Assembly: GCF_030656345.1 (NCBI RefSeq)
Contig: NZ_JAUSNR010000049.1
Location: forward strand, 1 to 64,000
From: Pseudotabrizicola sp.
GTDB lineage: Bacteria; Pseudomonadota; Alphaproteobacteria; Rhodobacterales; Rhodobacteraceae
Direction: 5' to 3'
Length of the DNA stretch: 64,000 nt
Part shown: positions 17,228 through 26,922 of the stretch, one piece after another
Layout of the letters: each line of letters opens with the position of its first letter
How positions within the stretch are numbered: position 1 is the stretch's first letter
Position numbers and translations under genes: made by a program
The notes under the pieces: generated by a model
The model's database searches: none
What the model was told of the DNA's origin: nothing
Seen by the model: only the letters and a program-made list of their open reading frames with translations

Positions 17228-18010
17228 ATGGTCGGATGGCAGCGGATCGTATTGGCTGGGGCGGCCGTCGGCCTTGTTGGCGGGCTGATCGGCCTTGGCG
17301 GGGCAGAGTTCCGCCTACCACTCTTGATCGGCCTGTTTGGCTTTGCAGCTTTGGAAGCTGTGATCCTGAACAAAGCCACCAGTCTGATTGTGGTGGCCAC
17401 AGCGCTGCCGTTCCGGGCGGGAACCGTGCCGCTGGATCAGGTGCTGGCCGAATGGCCGATCATCTTGAACCTCCTCGCGGGAAGCCTGCTTGGCGCATGG
17501 ATCGGCGCCGGGCTGGCCGTTCGGATGAAATCCCGCACCCTCTATCGCGTTCTGGCCGGTCTTCTGGTGCTGATCGCGGCAGTCCTGGCGCTCAGCCACA
17601 GCATGACCCTTGCGCCCGCTGCCCTTGTCACCGGACCTGCGCAGATCGTCGCGGGCCTTGTCGCAGGGTTCGGCATCGGCATCGTGGCCTCGTTGATGGG
17701 CGTTGCGGGGGGTGAGTTGCTGATCCCGACGCTGGTCCTTCTGTTCGGGATTGACCTGAAACTCGCAGGCAGCCTGTCACTTGCCATCAGCCTGCCCACC
17801 ATGCTGGTCGGGTTCGCCCGCTACAGTCGGGACGACAGTTTCACGGTACTCGCACGCAACCGGAGCTTCGTGCTGTTCATGGCACTGGGTTCAGTGATCG
17901 GCGTCGCCATCGGCGGCCAACTTCTGGGGATCGTGCCCGAGGCTGTGCTGCTGCCGGTGCTGGTCGCCATCCTGCTGGTATCCTCCGTCAAAGTCTGGCG
18001 TCACGGCTGA
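17228..18010 (+). CDS. TauE/SafE-family membrane exporter
   Basis: 260 aa from the ATG at 17228 (GGGGG upstream); an in-frame GTG at 17216 is possible. About eight hydrophobic segments in two repeats, each with a glycine-rich start (GLIGLGGAEFRLPLL and SLMGVAGGELLIPTL), which is the TauE family signature. Members export sulfite, sulfonates or other anions. In an arsenic island the substrate could be an oxyanion, but that is inference. It converges on arsH with a 2-base gap. Confidence 0.82.
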   Translation: MVGWQRIVLAGAAVGLVGGLIGLGGAEFRLPLLIGLFGFAALEAVILNKATSLIVVATALPFRAGTVPLDQVLAEWPIILNLLAGSLLGAWIGAGLAVRMKSRTLYRVLAGLLVLIAAVLALSHSMTLAPAALVTGPAQIVAGLVAGFGIGIVASLMGVAGGELLIPTLVLLFGIDLKLAGSLSLAISLPTMLVGFARYSRDDSFTVLARNRSFVLFMALGSVIGVAIGGQLLGIVPEAVLLPVLVAILLVSSVKVWRHG

Positions 18011-18012
18011 GA

Positions 18013-18729
18013 TCATGTGGCGGCCGACAGGTTCACCCGCTTCATCAGGGCCTCGGCGCTTTCCTTGCGTTCGGAATACCGATCAACAAGGTAATCCGCC
18101 CGGTCGCGCGTCAGGAGGGTGAACTTCATCAACTCCTCCATCACGTCCACAATCCGGTCATAAAGCGGTGAAGGGCGCATGCGGCCCAACTCATCAAACT
18201 CCTGAAACGCCTTAGGGATCGAGGATTGGTTGGGGATCGTGATCAGCCGCATCCAGCGCCCCAGAAGGCGCATCTGGTTGACCGCGTTGAAGCTTTGCGA
18301 TCCGCCCGAGACCTGCATCACCGCCAGTGTCTTGCCTTGGGTGGGCCGAACCGCCCCGTCGGAAAGCGGAATCCAGTCGATCTGCGTCTTCATCAGTCCG
18401 GTCATCGCGCCGTGACGTTCGGGCGAGGACCACACCATCCCCTCGCTCCATGCCACCAAATTGCGCAACTCGCGGACCTTGGGGGGCGTCGCGTCCACCC
18501 CGTCATCGACCAGCGGCAGGCCAGACGGGTTGAAGAACCGCACCTCCGCCCCAAGCCGCGTCAGGATGCGTCCGGCTTCTTCACCCGACAGTCGGCTGAA
18601 ACTGCGAGGGCGAAGCGAGCCGTAGAGGATCAAGATACGCGGGGCGTGCGTCTTGTGCGGCGGGGTCATCAGCGCCGCTTCGTCAATGCCCGGGAACAGC
18701 GCGTCGTCGATATTGGGCGTATTTGTCAT
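18013..18729 (-). CDS. arsH: ArsH, NADPH-FMN organoarsenical oxidase
   Basis: 238 aa. It has the flavodoxin-like FMN site [13 protein letters not shown] near residue 35 and the family block [13 protein letters not shown], plus the central [19 protein letters not shown]. ArsH oxidises trivalent methyl- and aromatic arsenicals to the less toxic pentavalent forms. It overlaps the acr3 stop by 4 bases in an arsR-acr3-arsH operon. Confidence 0.95.
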   Translation of the reverse strand: MTNTPNIDDALFPGIDEAALMTPPHKTHAPRILILYGSLRPRSFSRLSGEEAGRILTRLGAEVRFFNPSGLPLVDDGVDATPPKVRELRNLVAWSEGMVWSSPERHGAMTGLMKTQIDWIPLSDGAVRPTQGKTLAVMQVSGGSQSFNAVNQMRLLGRWMRLITIPNQSSIPKAFQEFDELGRMRPSPLYDRIVDVMEELMKFTLLTRDRADYLVDRYSERKESAEALMKRVNLSAAT

Positions 18730-19745
18730 GCTGGGAACCTGTCGCGGGTGCGGTTGGCAAATGCTACGAGCGACAGCATTACCGGCACTTCGACAAGGAC
18801 GCCGACCACCGTGGCCAATGCGGCACCGGAGTTCAGGCCAAAGAGGCCGATGGCCACTGCCACGGCCAACTCAAAGAAGTTCGACGTCCCGATCAACGCG
18901 CAAGGAGCCGCCACTTTGTGCGGCAGCTTCCACGCAAAAGCCCAAGCATAGCCGAGTGCGAAGATGCCATAGGACTGAATGATGATCGGCACGGCGATCA
19001 GGGCAATCAGCAGAGGCTCTGCGATGATCACCTGCCCTTGGAACCCGAACAGAAGCACGACGGTCAGTAGGAGCCCGAGAACTGAGGCCGGTTTGATCCG
19101 GGCGGTAAAGGCGCTGAGGGCAGCCTCACCCCCACGCAACATCAGGGCGCGCCGCGTTAGCGCCCCGGCGATCAGTGGGATGACAATGTAGAGGACGACT
19201 GAAAGCATCAGCGTCTCCCATGGGACATTGATATCTGTCACTCCCAAGAGGAAGGCCACGATGGGGGCGAAAGCCACCACCATGACGAGGTCATTCACAC
19301 TGACCTGCACCAGCGTGTAGTTCGGGTCACCCTTGGTCAGCTGCGACCAGACAAAGACCATCGCGGTGCAGGGGGCTGCGCCCAAGAGGATCAGGCCTGC
19401 AATGTATTCCGGGGCCTTGGCCGGGTTGATCAGACCAGCAAAGAGGTGGTTGAAGAACAGCACGCCAAGGGCGGCCATGGTGAACGGCTTGATCAGCCAG
19501 TTGATGACCAGCGTGATGACCAACCCCTTTGGTCTGCGCCCGACGTCCTTCAGCGACCCGAAGTCAATGGCGATCATCATCGGATAGACCATCGCCCAAA
19601 TCAGTATCGCCACGACAAGATTGACCGAGGCGTACTCAAGACCAGCTAAGGCAGCGAACAGATCGGGCATCAGGTTGCCCAAAAGCAGGCCTGCAAGAAT
19701 GCACAGGGCGACCCAAAGGGTAAGCCAGCGTTCGAAGAGACTCAT
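18726..19745 (-). CDS. acr3: Acr3-type arsenite efflux permease
   Basis: 339 aa with ten predicted membrane segments and the essential cysteine of TM4 in [13 protein letters not shown]. Acr3 exports As(OH)3 and sometimes antimonite, driven by the membrane potential. It starts 4 bases inside the upstream arsR stop and ends overlapping arsH. It lacks any fusion partner. Confidence 0.95.
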   Translation of the reverse strand: MSLFERWLTLWVALCILAGLLLGNLMPDLFAALAGLEYASVNLVVAILIWAMVYPMMIAIDFGSLKDVGRRPKGLVITLVINWLIKPFTMAALGVLFFNHLFAGLINPAKAPEYIAGLILLGAAPCTAMVFVWSQLTKGDPNYTLVQVSVNDLVMVVAFAPIVAFLLGVTDINVPWETLMLSVVLYIVIPLIAGALTRRALMLRGGEAALSAFTARIKPASVLGLLLTVVLLFGFQGQVIIAEPLLIALIAVPIIIQSYGIFALGYAWAFAWKLPHKVAAPCALIGTSNFFELAVAVAIGLFGLNSGAALATVVGVLVEVPVMLSLVAFANRTRDRFPA

Positions 19746-20065
19746 GCCGTTTCCTTTTGGCCTGGAATGCAGCAGGCTCCATTGGGTGGTGGGGTCAGGC
19801 CCATGATCAGTTCGGCAAGCGGCGCGAGTGCGGCCGGGTTCAGCGCGTAGCAGACCCGCGGTCCGTCAATCTCACCGGTGATCACGCCCGCAGCCTTCAG
19901 GATACGGAGATGCTCTGACACCGTCGATTGCGCCAGACCGACCGCTCCGACGATCTCGCCGCCAATACATCCGGGCGTCGCCTGAAGCAGACAGAGGATC
20001 CGGATACGTGCCGGATGCGCAAGCGCTTTCGCCAAAGCGGCGGTGGTCGTTTCGTCTGTTGCCAT
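19742..20065 (-). CDS. arsR: ArsR-family repressor of acr3-arsH
   Basis: 107 aa from the ATG at 20065 (an upstream ATG at 20080 adds 5 residues). Winged HTH with recognition region [13 protein letters not shown]. There is no CVC; possible As(III) ligands are the Cys in [10 protein letters not shown] and a C-terminal Cys pair in NGACCIPG, a non-classical site like that of Corynebacterium ArsR. Divergent from aioX, with a shared intergenic operator. Confidence 0.88.
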   Translation of the reverse strand: MATDETTTAALAKALAHPARIRILCLLQATPGCIGGEIVGAVGLAQSTVSEHLRILKAAGVITGEIDGPRVCYALNPAALAPLAELIMGLTPPPNGACCIPGQKETA

Positions 20066-20098
20066 CTGGACGCTTTCCAAGCTGATCCGTTTCCGTAT

Positions 20099-20114
20099 AT
20101 CGTCGATTTACGAT
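20099..20114. promoter_or_regulatory. candidate ArsR operator
   Basis: ATCGT and ACGAT arms around a 6-base spacer lie 34 bases upstream of the arsR start. The AT-rich palindrome resembles known ArsR boxes before acr3 operons and could also affect the divergent aioX gene. Confidence 0.5.
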
Positions 20115-20198
20115 TTCGTGCAGCATAGGACAAGCTTGTTCAGGGGTGCAGGACATCGAAGTTGGTGCGAGGGGAGACGCGCCGCGAGGAGGACAGAG

Positions 20199-21059
20199 AT
20201 GCATAGCACACGCCGCGCGGTGCTTTTTGGTGCGGCTGCCGTGGCCGCGCCTTTCGTTGGTACAAGAGGCTGGGCTCAAGGCCCCGCGCCCTTCAAGTTT
20301 GCCCTTACGCCAGTCTTCCTCGACAATGACGCCGCAGTCATCGATGCCCTTCGACTCGCTTTATCGCAAGGCATGGGACAAGAGATCGAACTCGTCCAGC
20401 GCCGAACCTATCAGGAAATTTCTGGCGCCCTGCTCGACGGCTCCGTCGATACCGCCTGGACCTGCGGTTTTCCTTATCTTCAGCATCGGACCGAACTTTC
20501 GCTGCTCGGCGTGCCGGTCTGGAGAGGACAGCCGCTCTATCAATCCTACCTGATCGTCGGCAAGGACGATGCGGCAAAGACCTTGTCAGATCTTCGTGGT
20601 GCTGCGCACGCCTTCTCAGATCCTGACAGCAATTCCGGCTTTCTCGTCACGGCTTCCGACCTCGCCCGCGACCACCAAACGCCTGAGGAGTTCTTTTCCA
20701 GGGTGATCTTCACCTATGGCCACCGCAACGTGGTTCGTTCAGTCGCCGGAGGCCTGACGCGATCCGGCAGCGTGGACGGCTACGTGTGGGAAGCCCTCAG
20801 CGTGGCAGAGCCCGAGCTGACGGCCCAAACCAAGGTCATCGCCCGCTCGGAATGGCTGGGTTTCCCCCCGATGGTCGCGCGGAAGGATCGCATGGACGAG
20901 CCGTCAGTTCAGGCGTGCCGGACTGCCCTTCTGGCTCTCTCGGCCAATCCACCCGGCAAAGATGCGTTGAGGCTCCTGAGTCTTGACGGGATTATTCCGG
21001 GAGAAGATGCGCTGTTCGACGGGATCGCTGCCCGCATGTCAATCCTGGCGGACGGATGA
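20199..21059 (+). CDS. aioX: AioX, periplasmic arsenite-sensing protein
   Basis: 286 aa from the ATG at 20199, with a strong GAGGAGG before it. The twin-arginine-like signal STRRAVLFGAAAV ends near WAQG. The rest is a phosphonate-type solute-binding fold. Cys89 in DTAWTCGFPY matches the cysteine reported to be needed for arsenite binding in AioX. Bound arsenite is signalled to the AioS kinase. It overlaps aioS by 4 bases. Confidence 0.9.
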   Translation: MHSTRRAVLFGAAAVAAPFVGTRGWAQGPAPFKFALTPVFLDNDAAVIDALRLALSQGMGQEIELVQRRTYQEISGALLDGSVDTAWTCGFPYLQHRTELSLLGVPVWRGQPLYQSYLIVGKDDAAKTLSDLRGAAHAFSDPDSNSGFLVTASDLARDHQTPEEFFSRVIFTYGHRNVVRSVAGGLTRSGSVDGYVWEALSVAEPELTAQTKVIARSEWLGFPPMVARKDRMDEPSVQACRTALLALSANPPGKDALRLLSLDGIIPGEDALFDGIAARMSILADG

Positions 21060-22483
21060 GAGCCGTGCCCCGCTTTCGCGATCTGCCCGTAACTTTGCGC
21101 GTGCCACTTGTGATGGCCAGCCTGATGGTCCTGTTGGGTTTTCTTGCGAGCCAAAGCGTCCTTTCGGCCTTGGGCCGCGTTCAGGATGCGCGTCTGTCAG
21201 AGACCGCGCGGCTGCATGTCGAAGGCTTGTCCGTGGCCCTTGGGCCCTCCGTTTTGCGGCAGGATGTCTGGGAGGTCTATGACATTTTGGACCGGGCCCG
21301 CTCGGCTTATGACGGTCAACGCTTGCTTTTGTCGATCGTGGCGGACGAGCGCGGGCGCATCCTTGCCGCAACCGATCCGCGACGTGCGCCAGTGGGGGAT
21401 GAGGTCGCGGGTTTCGAGGTGAACGCCGTTTCACCGGATGCCATCCGGATGACCGGCGACCCCACGCTTCGGGTCATGGCACCGCTCCTCTTTCAGGGAC
21501 GCCAGATCGGTCAGATCGTCACCGAGCTTGATGTGACCGACCTGCTGACCGAGCGTCGCAACGTCTCGATGTGGCTCTTGTTCGGAAACGCGGCGGCAAC
21601 GGCCGTTCTGGCATTCGGCGGCTGGCTGGCGGTTGCCCGTATCCTGCGACCTGTCGGCACGTTGGTGCTGGCGATGGACGATTCCAAAGGCGCGCCCCGC
21701 CCGATTTCTGAGGCGGATATTCCCCGCGGCGACCCCGGCCTGTCGCGTCTGATCCTCACGTACAACCGGATGACCACGGCTGTCGAAAGCCGCGCCGAGG
21801 CCGAGCGTCGCCTGGCCGAGCGTGAACGCTTCGTCAGCCTCGGGCGCCTTTCGTCTTCGCTGGCGCATGAGGTGAACAACCCGCTCGGTGGTCTCCTCAA
21901 TGCAGCCGACACGATCCGCACCTATTCGGACCGTCCGGAGGTTGTGCGCCAATCCGCAGAGCTGATGCTACGTGGATTGTCGCATTTGCGAGACGTCACC
22001 CGCGCCATTCTTGATGAGAACCGCCTTGATCGCATTGGCCAGGTGCTCCGCCGCGAAGACCTGGAAGACCTCAAGCTTCTCTTTGAGCCGGAAGTATCCA
22101 GCCGCGCGCAATCCCTGAACTGGAAAGTCGAAGCGGGACAGGATGAGTTGGCAAGGTTTCCGGCCGCTCCCGTGCGTCAGGTGGTGCTGAACCTCCTTCT
22201 CAACGCGGGCGCCGCGGCGGGACAGAATGGCATTGTGGGTCTATCCGTAGCTGCGGAACAGTACCGTCTTGCCATTGAGGTTACAGACAGTGGTCCTGGC
22301 TTGGGTCAGGCCGATCTTGACCGATTGCTGGCATCAGGCCCCCTGCCGCCGGGCGGCGGCGTGGGTCTGCGCCTCGTGCACGATCTGGTGCGCGGGCTTT
22401 GGGGGGAAATCCAGCACGAGCGCAAAGACGCCCGGACACACGTCCGCGTCAACCTACCCATGAAGGACATTAGCTATGCTTGA
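21056..22483 (+). CDS. aioS: AioS, arsenite sensor histidine kinase
   Basis: 475 aa. One N-terminal membrane segment (about residues 13-35) and a second near residues 170-195 flank a periplasmic sensor region; a HAMP-like linker follows. The H-box is SSSLAHEVNNPLGG, the N-box VVLNLLLNAGAA, and the G-boxes DSGPGLG and GGGVGLRLV. With AioX it senses arsenite and phosphorylates AioR. Overlaps both neighbours. Confidence 0.9.
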   Translation: MRAVPRFRDLPVTLRVPLVMASLMVLLGFLASQSVLSALGRVQDARLSETARLHVEGLSVALGPSVLRQDVWEVYDILDRARSAYDGQRLLLSIVADERGRILAATDPRRAPVGDEVAGFEVNAVSPDAIRMTGDPTLRVMAPLLFQGRQIGQIVTELDVTDLLTERRNVSMWLLFGNAAATAVLAFGGWLAVARILRPVGTLVLAMDDSKGAPRPISEADIPRGDPGLSRLILTYNRMTTAVESRAEAERRLAERERFVSLGRLSSSLAHEVNNPLGGLLNAADTIRTYSDRPEVVRQSAELMLRGLSHLRDVTRAILDENRLDRIGQVLRREDLEDLKLLFEPEVSSRAQSLNWKVEAGQDELARFPAAPVRQVVLNLLLNAGAAAGQNGIVGLSVAAEQYRLAIEVTDSGPGLGQADLDRLLASGPLPPGGGVGLRLVHDLVRGLWGEIQHERKDARTHVRVNLPMKDISYA

Positions 22484-23684
22484 AGGCAGACGCATTGTCC
22501 TGGTCGAGGACGACGAAATCATGGGCGCTTCGCTCGTGCAGCGTCTGGAGCTGGAGGGCGCCGAGGTTCAGTGGCACCGCCATATCCTGCGCGCCCTGCC
22601 CGCGATCCGCACGCCCAGAAAGCCAGTCGATGCCGTTATCTGCGATATCCGGCTGCCAGATGGCACGGGCGAGGACCTCTACGAGACCCTGACAAGGACT
22701 GGGCACCCACCGCCGTTCCTGTTCATCACGGGTCAGGGGTCAATTGATCAAGCGGTGCGTCTGATCCGCTCCGGCGCGTTGGATTACATCGCCAAGCCCT
22801 TCGACATCGGCCGGTTCCTGACCCGCTTGACCCAGGTGATGCAGCCGCGCGCCGATCAGGAGATGCCCCCCGAAACCGGTGTTTCCGACGCAGCCCGAGC
22901 AGTCGACCGGCAAGTGAGCGATGCGGCAGGCCGCGCTTCACCTGTTCTCCTGCGGGGTGGCCCTGGGCTTGGTAAACTCCGGCTTGCCCGGCGCATTCAC
23001 GATCATTCCGACCGACGCGCGGCCCCTGCAATCGTCCTCGATGCCTTGGCGGGGCCAGTTGAAAACGAGACGCTCGCCAGGGCCATCGCTGACGTCGGCG
23101 AGGGAAGCTTGATCATCGTTGGCATCGGTCGCCTCCCCTCGGATAGCCAAGACCTACTGCTGGCCAGTCTCAGAGAAAGAGACTTCCGGCTCATCGCTAC
23201 AGCCGGGTTGCGGCTTGAGGAAAAGGGGGCTGATCATTTTCGGTCCGACCTTCAGTCGCTCCTGACCTCTCATGAAATTGTCATCCCGGCTCTGGCCGAG
23301 CGGCCGGAAGATGCCGTCTGGCTTGCGGCCCGGCTTTTTCCCGCGATGAATGCCCGCAGGGCAAGTCCGCTGACCGGCATTGCCGCGTCCGCCGAAGAGG
23401 CCATCCGGGCGCATGACTGGCCGGGCAATGGTCGCGAGCTGCGCGCGAGATTGCTGCGTGCTGTCGAGGCTGCAGTTGGTGATCTTGTGCTGACATCGGA
23501 CCTGTTTCCAGAGCGCGCCGGAGATGCAGGGCTACGATCCCTTGCCGAGGTGCGCGATGCGGCCGAGCGGTCGCAAATCGCGGCTGCACTGGAGAGAACC
23601 GGGGGCCAGGTCGGCGAGGCGGCAAAGCTTCTGCGGGTCTCCCGGACCACGCTGTGGGAGAAGATGCAGAAGCTTGGTCTTTGA
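22476..23684 (+). CDS. aioR: AioR, NtrC-like response regulator with degenerate AAA+ domain
   Basis: 402 aa. The receiver has the phosphorylation Asp in ICDIRLPDG and the Lys in IAKPF. The central AAA+ domain is worn: the P-loop reads GGPGLGKL, with Leu where Ser/Thr should be, and I see no GAFTGA loop, which normally contacts sigma-54. A Fis-type HTH closes the protein (GEAAKLLRVSRTTLWEKM). It should activate aioBA, but the missing motifs argue against classical sigma-54 activation. Confidence 0.88.
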   Translation: MLEGRRIVLVEDDEIMGASLVQRLELEGAEVQWHRHILRALPAIRTPRKPVDAVICDIRLPDGTGEDLYETLTRTGHPPPFLFITGQGSIDQAVRLIRSGALDYIAKPFDIGRFLTRLTQVMQPRADQEMPPETGVSDAARAVDRQVSDAAGRASPVLLRGGPGLGKLRLARRIHDHSDRRAAPAIVLDALAGPVENETLARAIADVGEGSLIIVGIGRLPSDSQDLLLASLRERDFRLIATAGLRLEEKGADHFRSDLQSLLTSHEIVIPALAERPEDAVWLAARLFPAMNARRASPLTGIAASAEEAIRAHDWPGNGRELRARLLRAVEAAVGDLVLTSDLFPERAGDAGLRSLAEVRDAAERSQIAAALERTGGQVGEAAKLLRVSRTTLWEKMQKLGL

Positions 23685-23716
23685 CTGGGCAAGCGCCTGA
23701 CTTCTGGTCATTGGCA

Positions 23717-23734
23717 TGTTCGGAAACCCGAACA
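23717..23734. promoter_or_regulatory. inverted repeat upstream of aioB
   Basis: TGTTCGG and CCGAACA form a perfect 7-bp inverted repeat around AAAC, 33 bases after aioR and 122 bases before aioB. No T-run follows, so it is more likely an operator than a terminator; AioR is the obvious candidate protein. I saw no good -24/-12 sigma-54 promoter in 23685-23855. Confidence 0.45.
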
Positions 23735-23855
23735 CCTGAAAATAAGCTATGTTTTTGAGCGGTTTGCAAACGGGCAGGCAAGACATTCAGCCGACCAGAC
23801 CGACGCTGTCTCCTGCTAACCTTTGGGCAAGGGAGCCAAGGGAGGAATAGCTACC

Positions 23856-24383
23856 ATGAAATGCAACCGGTTGGTCGATGTCGGCCGCCGTCAGTTCCTG
23901 CGCGGGGGTGTTCTCGGCGTTGCAGGGGCTGCGGCGGCAACGGTCATGCCTGCAGGGCAGGCTCAGGCGCAGACGGCGCGCGCAATGCTGGACTACCCGT
24001 CCACCAAACTGGCGAACCTCGCCGATCTCAAGGTGAACGAGCCGCTGGATATCGGCTATCCCGATTCCGACAGCCCCGGCGTCCTGCTGAAACTGGGCAC
24101 CGCAGTCGAAGGCGGTGCCGGGCCCGATGGCGATGTCGTCGCCTATTCAGTGCTGTGCCCGCACAAGGGGTTTGTCATGTCCTACCACGGGGCCGACAAG
24201 ACTCTGAATTGCCCTGGCCACTTTTCCCGGTTCGACTGTGAAAAGGGCGGTCAGCAAATCTGGGGTCACTCCACGCAGAACCTGCCGCAATTCGCGCTGC
24301 GTGTGGACGACAAGGGCGACATCTATGCCGAAGGCGCGGACGAGCTGATCTACGGCCGTCTGTCCAACGTGCTGCAAGGGTAA
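23856..24383 (+). CDS. aioB: AioB, Rieske subunit of arsenite oxidase
   Basis: 175 aa from the ATG at 23856 (GGAGGA upstream). A Tat signal, GRRQFLRGG followed by an Ala-rich core, carries the folded complex to the periplasm. The Rieske 2Fe-2S ligands are CPHKG and CPGHFSRFD. The extra disulfide cysteines of some AioB proteins are absent (Phe and Gly instead), as I recall for the rhizobial enzyme. It passes electrons from AioA to a cytochrome c. Confidence 0.95.
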   Translation: MKCNRLVDVGRRQFLRGGVLGVAGAAAATVMPAGQAQAQTARAMLDYPSTKLANLADLKVNEPLDIGYPDSDSPGVLLKLGTAVEGGAGPDGDVVAYSVLCPHKGFVMSYHGADKTLNCPGHFSRFDCEKGGQQIWGHSTQNLPQFALRVDDKGDIYAEGADELIYGRLSNVLQG

Positions 24384-24393
24384 GGGGGCGATC

Positions 24394-26853
24394 ATGGCTT
24401 ACAAACGCAACATCGACCGCCTGCCGATCATCCCCGCAGGCGCCAAGGAACACAACGTCACCTGCCACTATTGCATCGTCGGTTGCGGCTACAAGGCCTA
24501 CACTTGGCCATTGAAGACCCAAGGCACGACCGACAGCAACTGGATGGGCGAGGACCTGTCCAAGCAGCAGGGTGCTGAGACGGAGGCGTGGTACGCGCCG
24601 TCCATGTACAACGTCGTCAAGCAGAATGGCAAAGACGTTCATCTGGTCATCAAGCCGGACGTCAACTGCGTGGTGAACTCGGGCCTGGGCTCGGTGCGCG
24701 GCGCGCGCATGGCCGAGAACCGCCGCTCCGAAATCACCGGCACGCAGGCTCAGCGCCTGACGGAACCGATGGTCTGGCGCTATGGCACCTGGCAGCCGAC
24801 CTCCTGGGATGATGCGCTGGACCTCGTGGCCCGCGTCACCGCGCGTGTCATCGACAAGGAAGACGAGAACGACCTTTACGTCTCGATGTTCGATCACGGC
24901 GGCAGCGCCGGCGGATACGAGAACACCTGGGGCACCGGCAAGCTCTACTTCGGATCGATGAAGGTGAAGCACTGCCGCATCCACAACCGCCCGGCCTATA
25001 ACTCAGAGGTGCACAGCACCCGCGACATGGGCGTGGACGAGTTGAACTACTCCTATTCCGACTATCAGGTCGCCGACACGATTATGCTGGTCGGCACCAA
25101 CCCGATGGAATGCCAGACCAACCTGTTCCTGAACCACATGGTCAAGGGGATGCAGAACGGGGCGAAGGTGATCGTCGTCGATCCCCGCCGCACCGTGACG
25201 GTGGACAGCTGCGAGCAGGTTGCCGGGGCAGAAAACGTGCTTCATCTGGCGATTGCCAGCGGCTCGGACCTTGCGCTTTTCAACACGCTCTTCACCTACA
25301 TCGCCGACCAAGGCTGGGTGGACGCAGACTTCATCGCCAAGTCGACCTTCCAGGGTGACGTTGCGGTGCCCGAGGATGCCGCGCATCCGGCGTCTCTGGG
25401 ATCATTCGAAGCCGCCCGCGCAGCCTGCAAGATGAGCCTTGCGGACGGGGCAGCGACCACCGGCCTGTCTGAGGCGCAGATCATCCAGGCCGCCGAATGG
25501 ATCGCCAAACCCAAGGAGGACGGCAGCCGTACCAAGACTGTCACCGGATATGAGAAAGGCATCATCTGGGGGAATGACAACTACCGCGTCATCGGGGCAC
25601 TGGTGAACATAGGTCTTGCAACCGGCAACATCGGTCGCGAAGGCGGTGGCGTCTGCCGTCTCGGCGGACACCAGGAAGGCTATTTCCGCCCCTCCGACGC
25701 CCATGTCGGCCGCCCGGCACCCTACATCGACCAGCTGATCATCGCGGGCGGCGGCAAGGTGCACCACATCTGGGCCAACGACCACTACAAGACCACGCTC
25801 AACGCCGCCGAGTTCAAGCGCGTCTACAACCGCCGCTCGAACATGGTGAAGGAGGCAATGGACGCACGCGCCGGGGCGACCCGGGAGGAGCTGGTCGATG
25901 CGATCGTCAGCGCAATCAACGCGGGCGGAATATTCAGCGTCTGCGTCGACATCATCCACAGCCAAATCGGGCAAGCCGCGCATGTCATCCTGCCGGCGGT
26001 GGAGTCGGGCGAGATGAACCTGACCTCGATGAACGGCGAGCGGCGCTTGCGGCTGGTCGAAAAATACATGGATGCCCCCGGATCGGCCCAACCCGACTGC
26101 ATCATCGCAGCCCGGCTGGCCAATCATTTGGAACGCGTGCTGCGTGAGGAAGGCCGCGCCGAATATGCCGACCAGTTCAAAGGCTTCGACTGGAAGACCG
26201 AGGAAGACGCCTTCATGGACGGCTACAACTCGGGCAATCCGGAAGTGACCTACGAGCGGTTGCGGGCTGCCGGCAACGACGGTGTGCAAGAGCCGGTCAA
26301 GGGTTATGAAAACGGAGCACTCGTCGGCACCCCACGGCTCTACGAGGACGGCGTCTTTACGCGCCACGGTCGTGAAGATGGCAAGGCCCTGTTCTGCATG
26401 GGGTCCTGGCGCGGGCTTCAGGCCCCGGGAAAGGCCCAGCAACAGGCCAACAACCGGTTCCTGATCAACAACGGGCGGGCAAACCTGAACTGGCAGAACT
26501 GGTTCCTGGACCAGCAGAACGACTTCGTCATGGACCGCTTCCCGGTTCCGTTCATCCAGATCAATCCCGACGACATGGCCGATCTTGGTCTGAAGCCGGG
26601 CGATATGGTCGAGGTGTTCAACGAAGTTGGTGCCACGCAGGCACTCGTCTATCCCGAGCCGACCGCCCGGAAGAACGAGACCTTCATGATCTTCGGCGCC
26701 CCGAACGGGACGCAGGGGAACGTGATCAACGCCGGCACCAACGAGTTGATCCTGCCGAACTACAAGCAGACCTGGGCCAACATCCGCAAGATCTCGGATG
26801 CCACCCCTGCTGCAGCGCGGGTTTCCTACAAGTCGTGGGAAGTGCAGCTCTGA
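24394..26853 (+). CDS. aioA: AioA, molybdopterin subunit of arsenite oxidase
   Basis: 819 aa, normal length. The N-terminus binds a 3Fe-4S cluster through CHYCIVGC (Cx2Cx3C with no fourth Cys), then come the DMSO-reductase-family molybdopterin domains. The block RLGGHQEG matches the Arg and His of the arsenite site. No signal of its own; it is carried out with AioB by Tat. It oxidises arsenite to arsenate in the periplasm. Starts 10 bases after aioB. Confidence 0.97.
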   Translation: MAYKRNIDRLPIIPAGAKEHNVTCHYCIVGCGYKAYTWPLKTQGTTDSNWMGEDLSKQQGAETEAWYAPSMYNVVKQNGKDVHLVIKPDVNCVVNSGLGSVRGARMAENRRSEITGTQAQRLTEPMVWRYGTWQPTSWDDALDLVARVTARVIDKEDENDLYVSMFDHGGSAGGYENTWGTGKLYFGSMKVKHCRIHNRPAYNSEVHSTRDMGVDELNYSYSDYQVADTIMLVGTNPMECQTNLFLNHMVKGMQNGAKVIVVDPRRTVTVDSCEQVAGAENVLHLAIASGSDLALFNTLFTYIADQGWVDADFIAKSTFQGDVAVPEDAAHPASLGSFEAARAACKMSLADGAATTGLSEAQIIQAAEWIAKPKEDGSRTKTVTGYEKGIIWGNDNYRVIGALVNIGLATGNIGREGGGVCRLGGHQEGYFRPSDAHVGRPAPYIDQLIIAGGGKVHHIWANDHYKTTLNAAEFKRVYNRRSNMVKEAMDARAGATREELVDAIVSAINAGGIFSVCVDIIHSQIGQAAHVILPAVESGEMNLTSMNGERRLRLVEKYMDAPGSAQPDCIIAARLANHLERVLREEGRAEYADQFKGFDWKTEEDAFMDGYNSGNPEVTYERLRAAGNDGVQEPVKGYENGALVGTPRLYEDGVFTRHGREDGKALFCMGSWRGLQAPGKAQQQANNRFLINNGRANLNWQNWFLDQQNDFVMDRFPVPFIQINPDDMADLGLKPGDMVEVFNEVGATQALVYPEPTARKNETFMIFGAPNGTQGNVINAGTNELILPNYKQTWANIRKISDATPAAARVSYKSWEVQL

Positions 26854-26862
26854 AGACTTTGC

Positions 26863-26900
26863 TGCGCCGCCGGCTCAACGTCGGCGGCGCAACATTTTTT
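26863..26900 (+). terminator. intrinsic terminator after aioA
   Basis: A 10-bp perfect GC-rich stem (TGCGCCGCCG and CGGCGGCGCA) with a 9-base loop is followed by ACATTTTTT. It lies 10 bases after the aioA stop and before the DUF2478 gene. Confidence 0.85.
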
Positions 26901-26922
26901 CCATGACGCAGGGGAGGCTGCC

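Noticed and set aside
23685..23855. sigma-54 promoter before aioB
   Set aside because: TTGGCATG at 23711 looks like half of a -24 element but no GC follows at the right distance; no other GG-N10-GC pair with good context.
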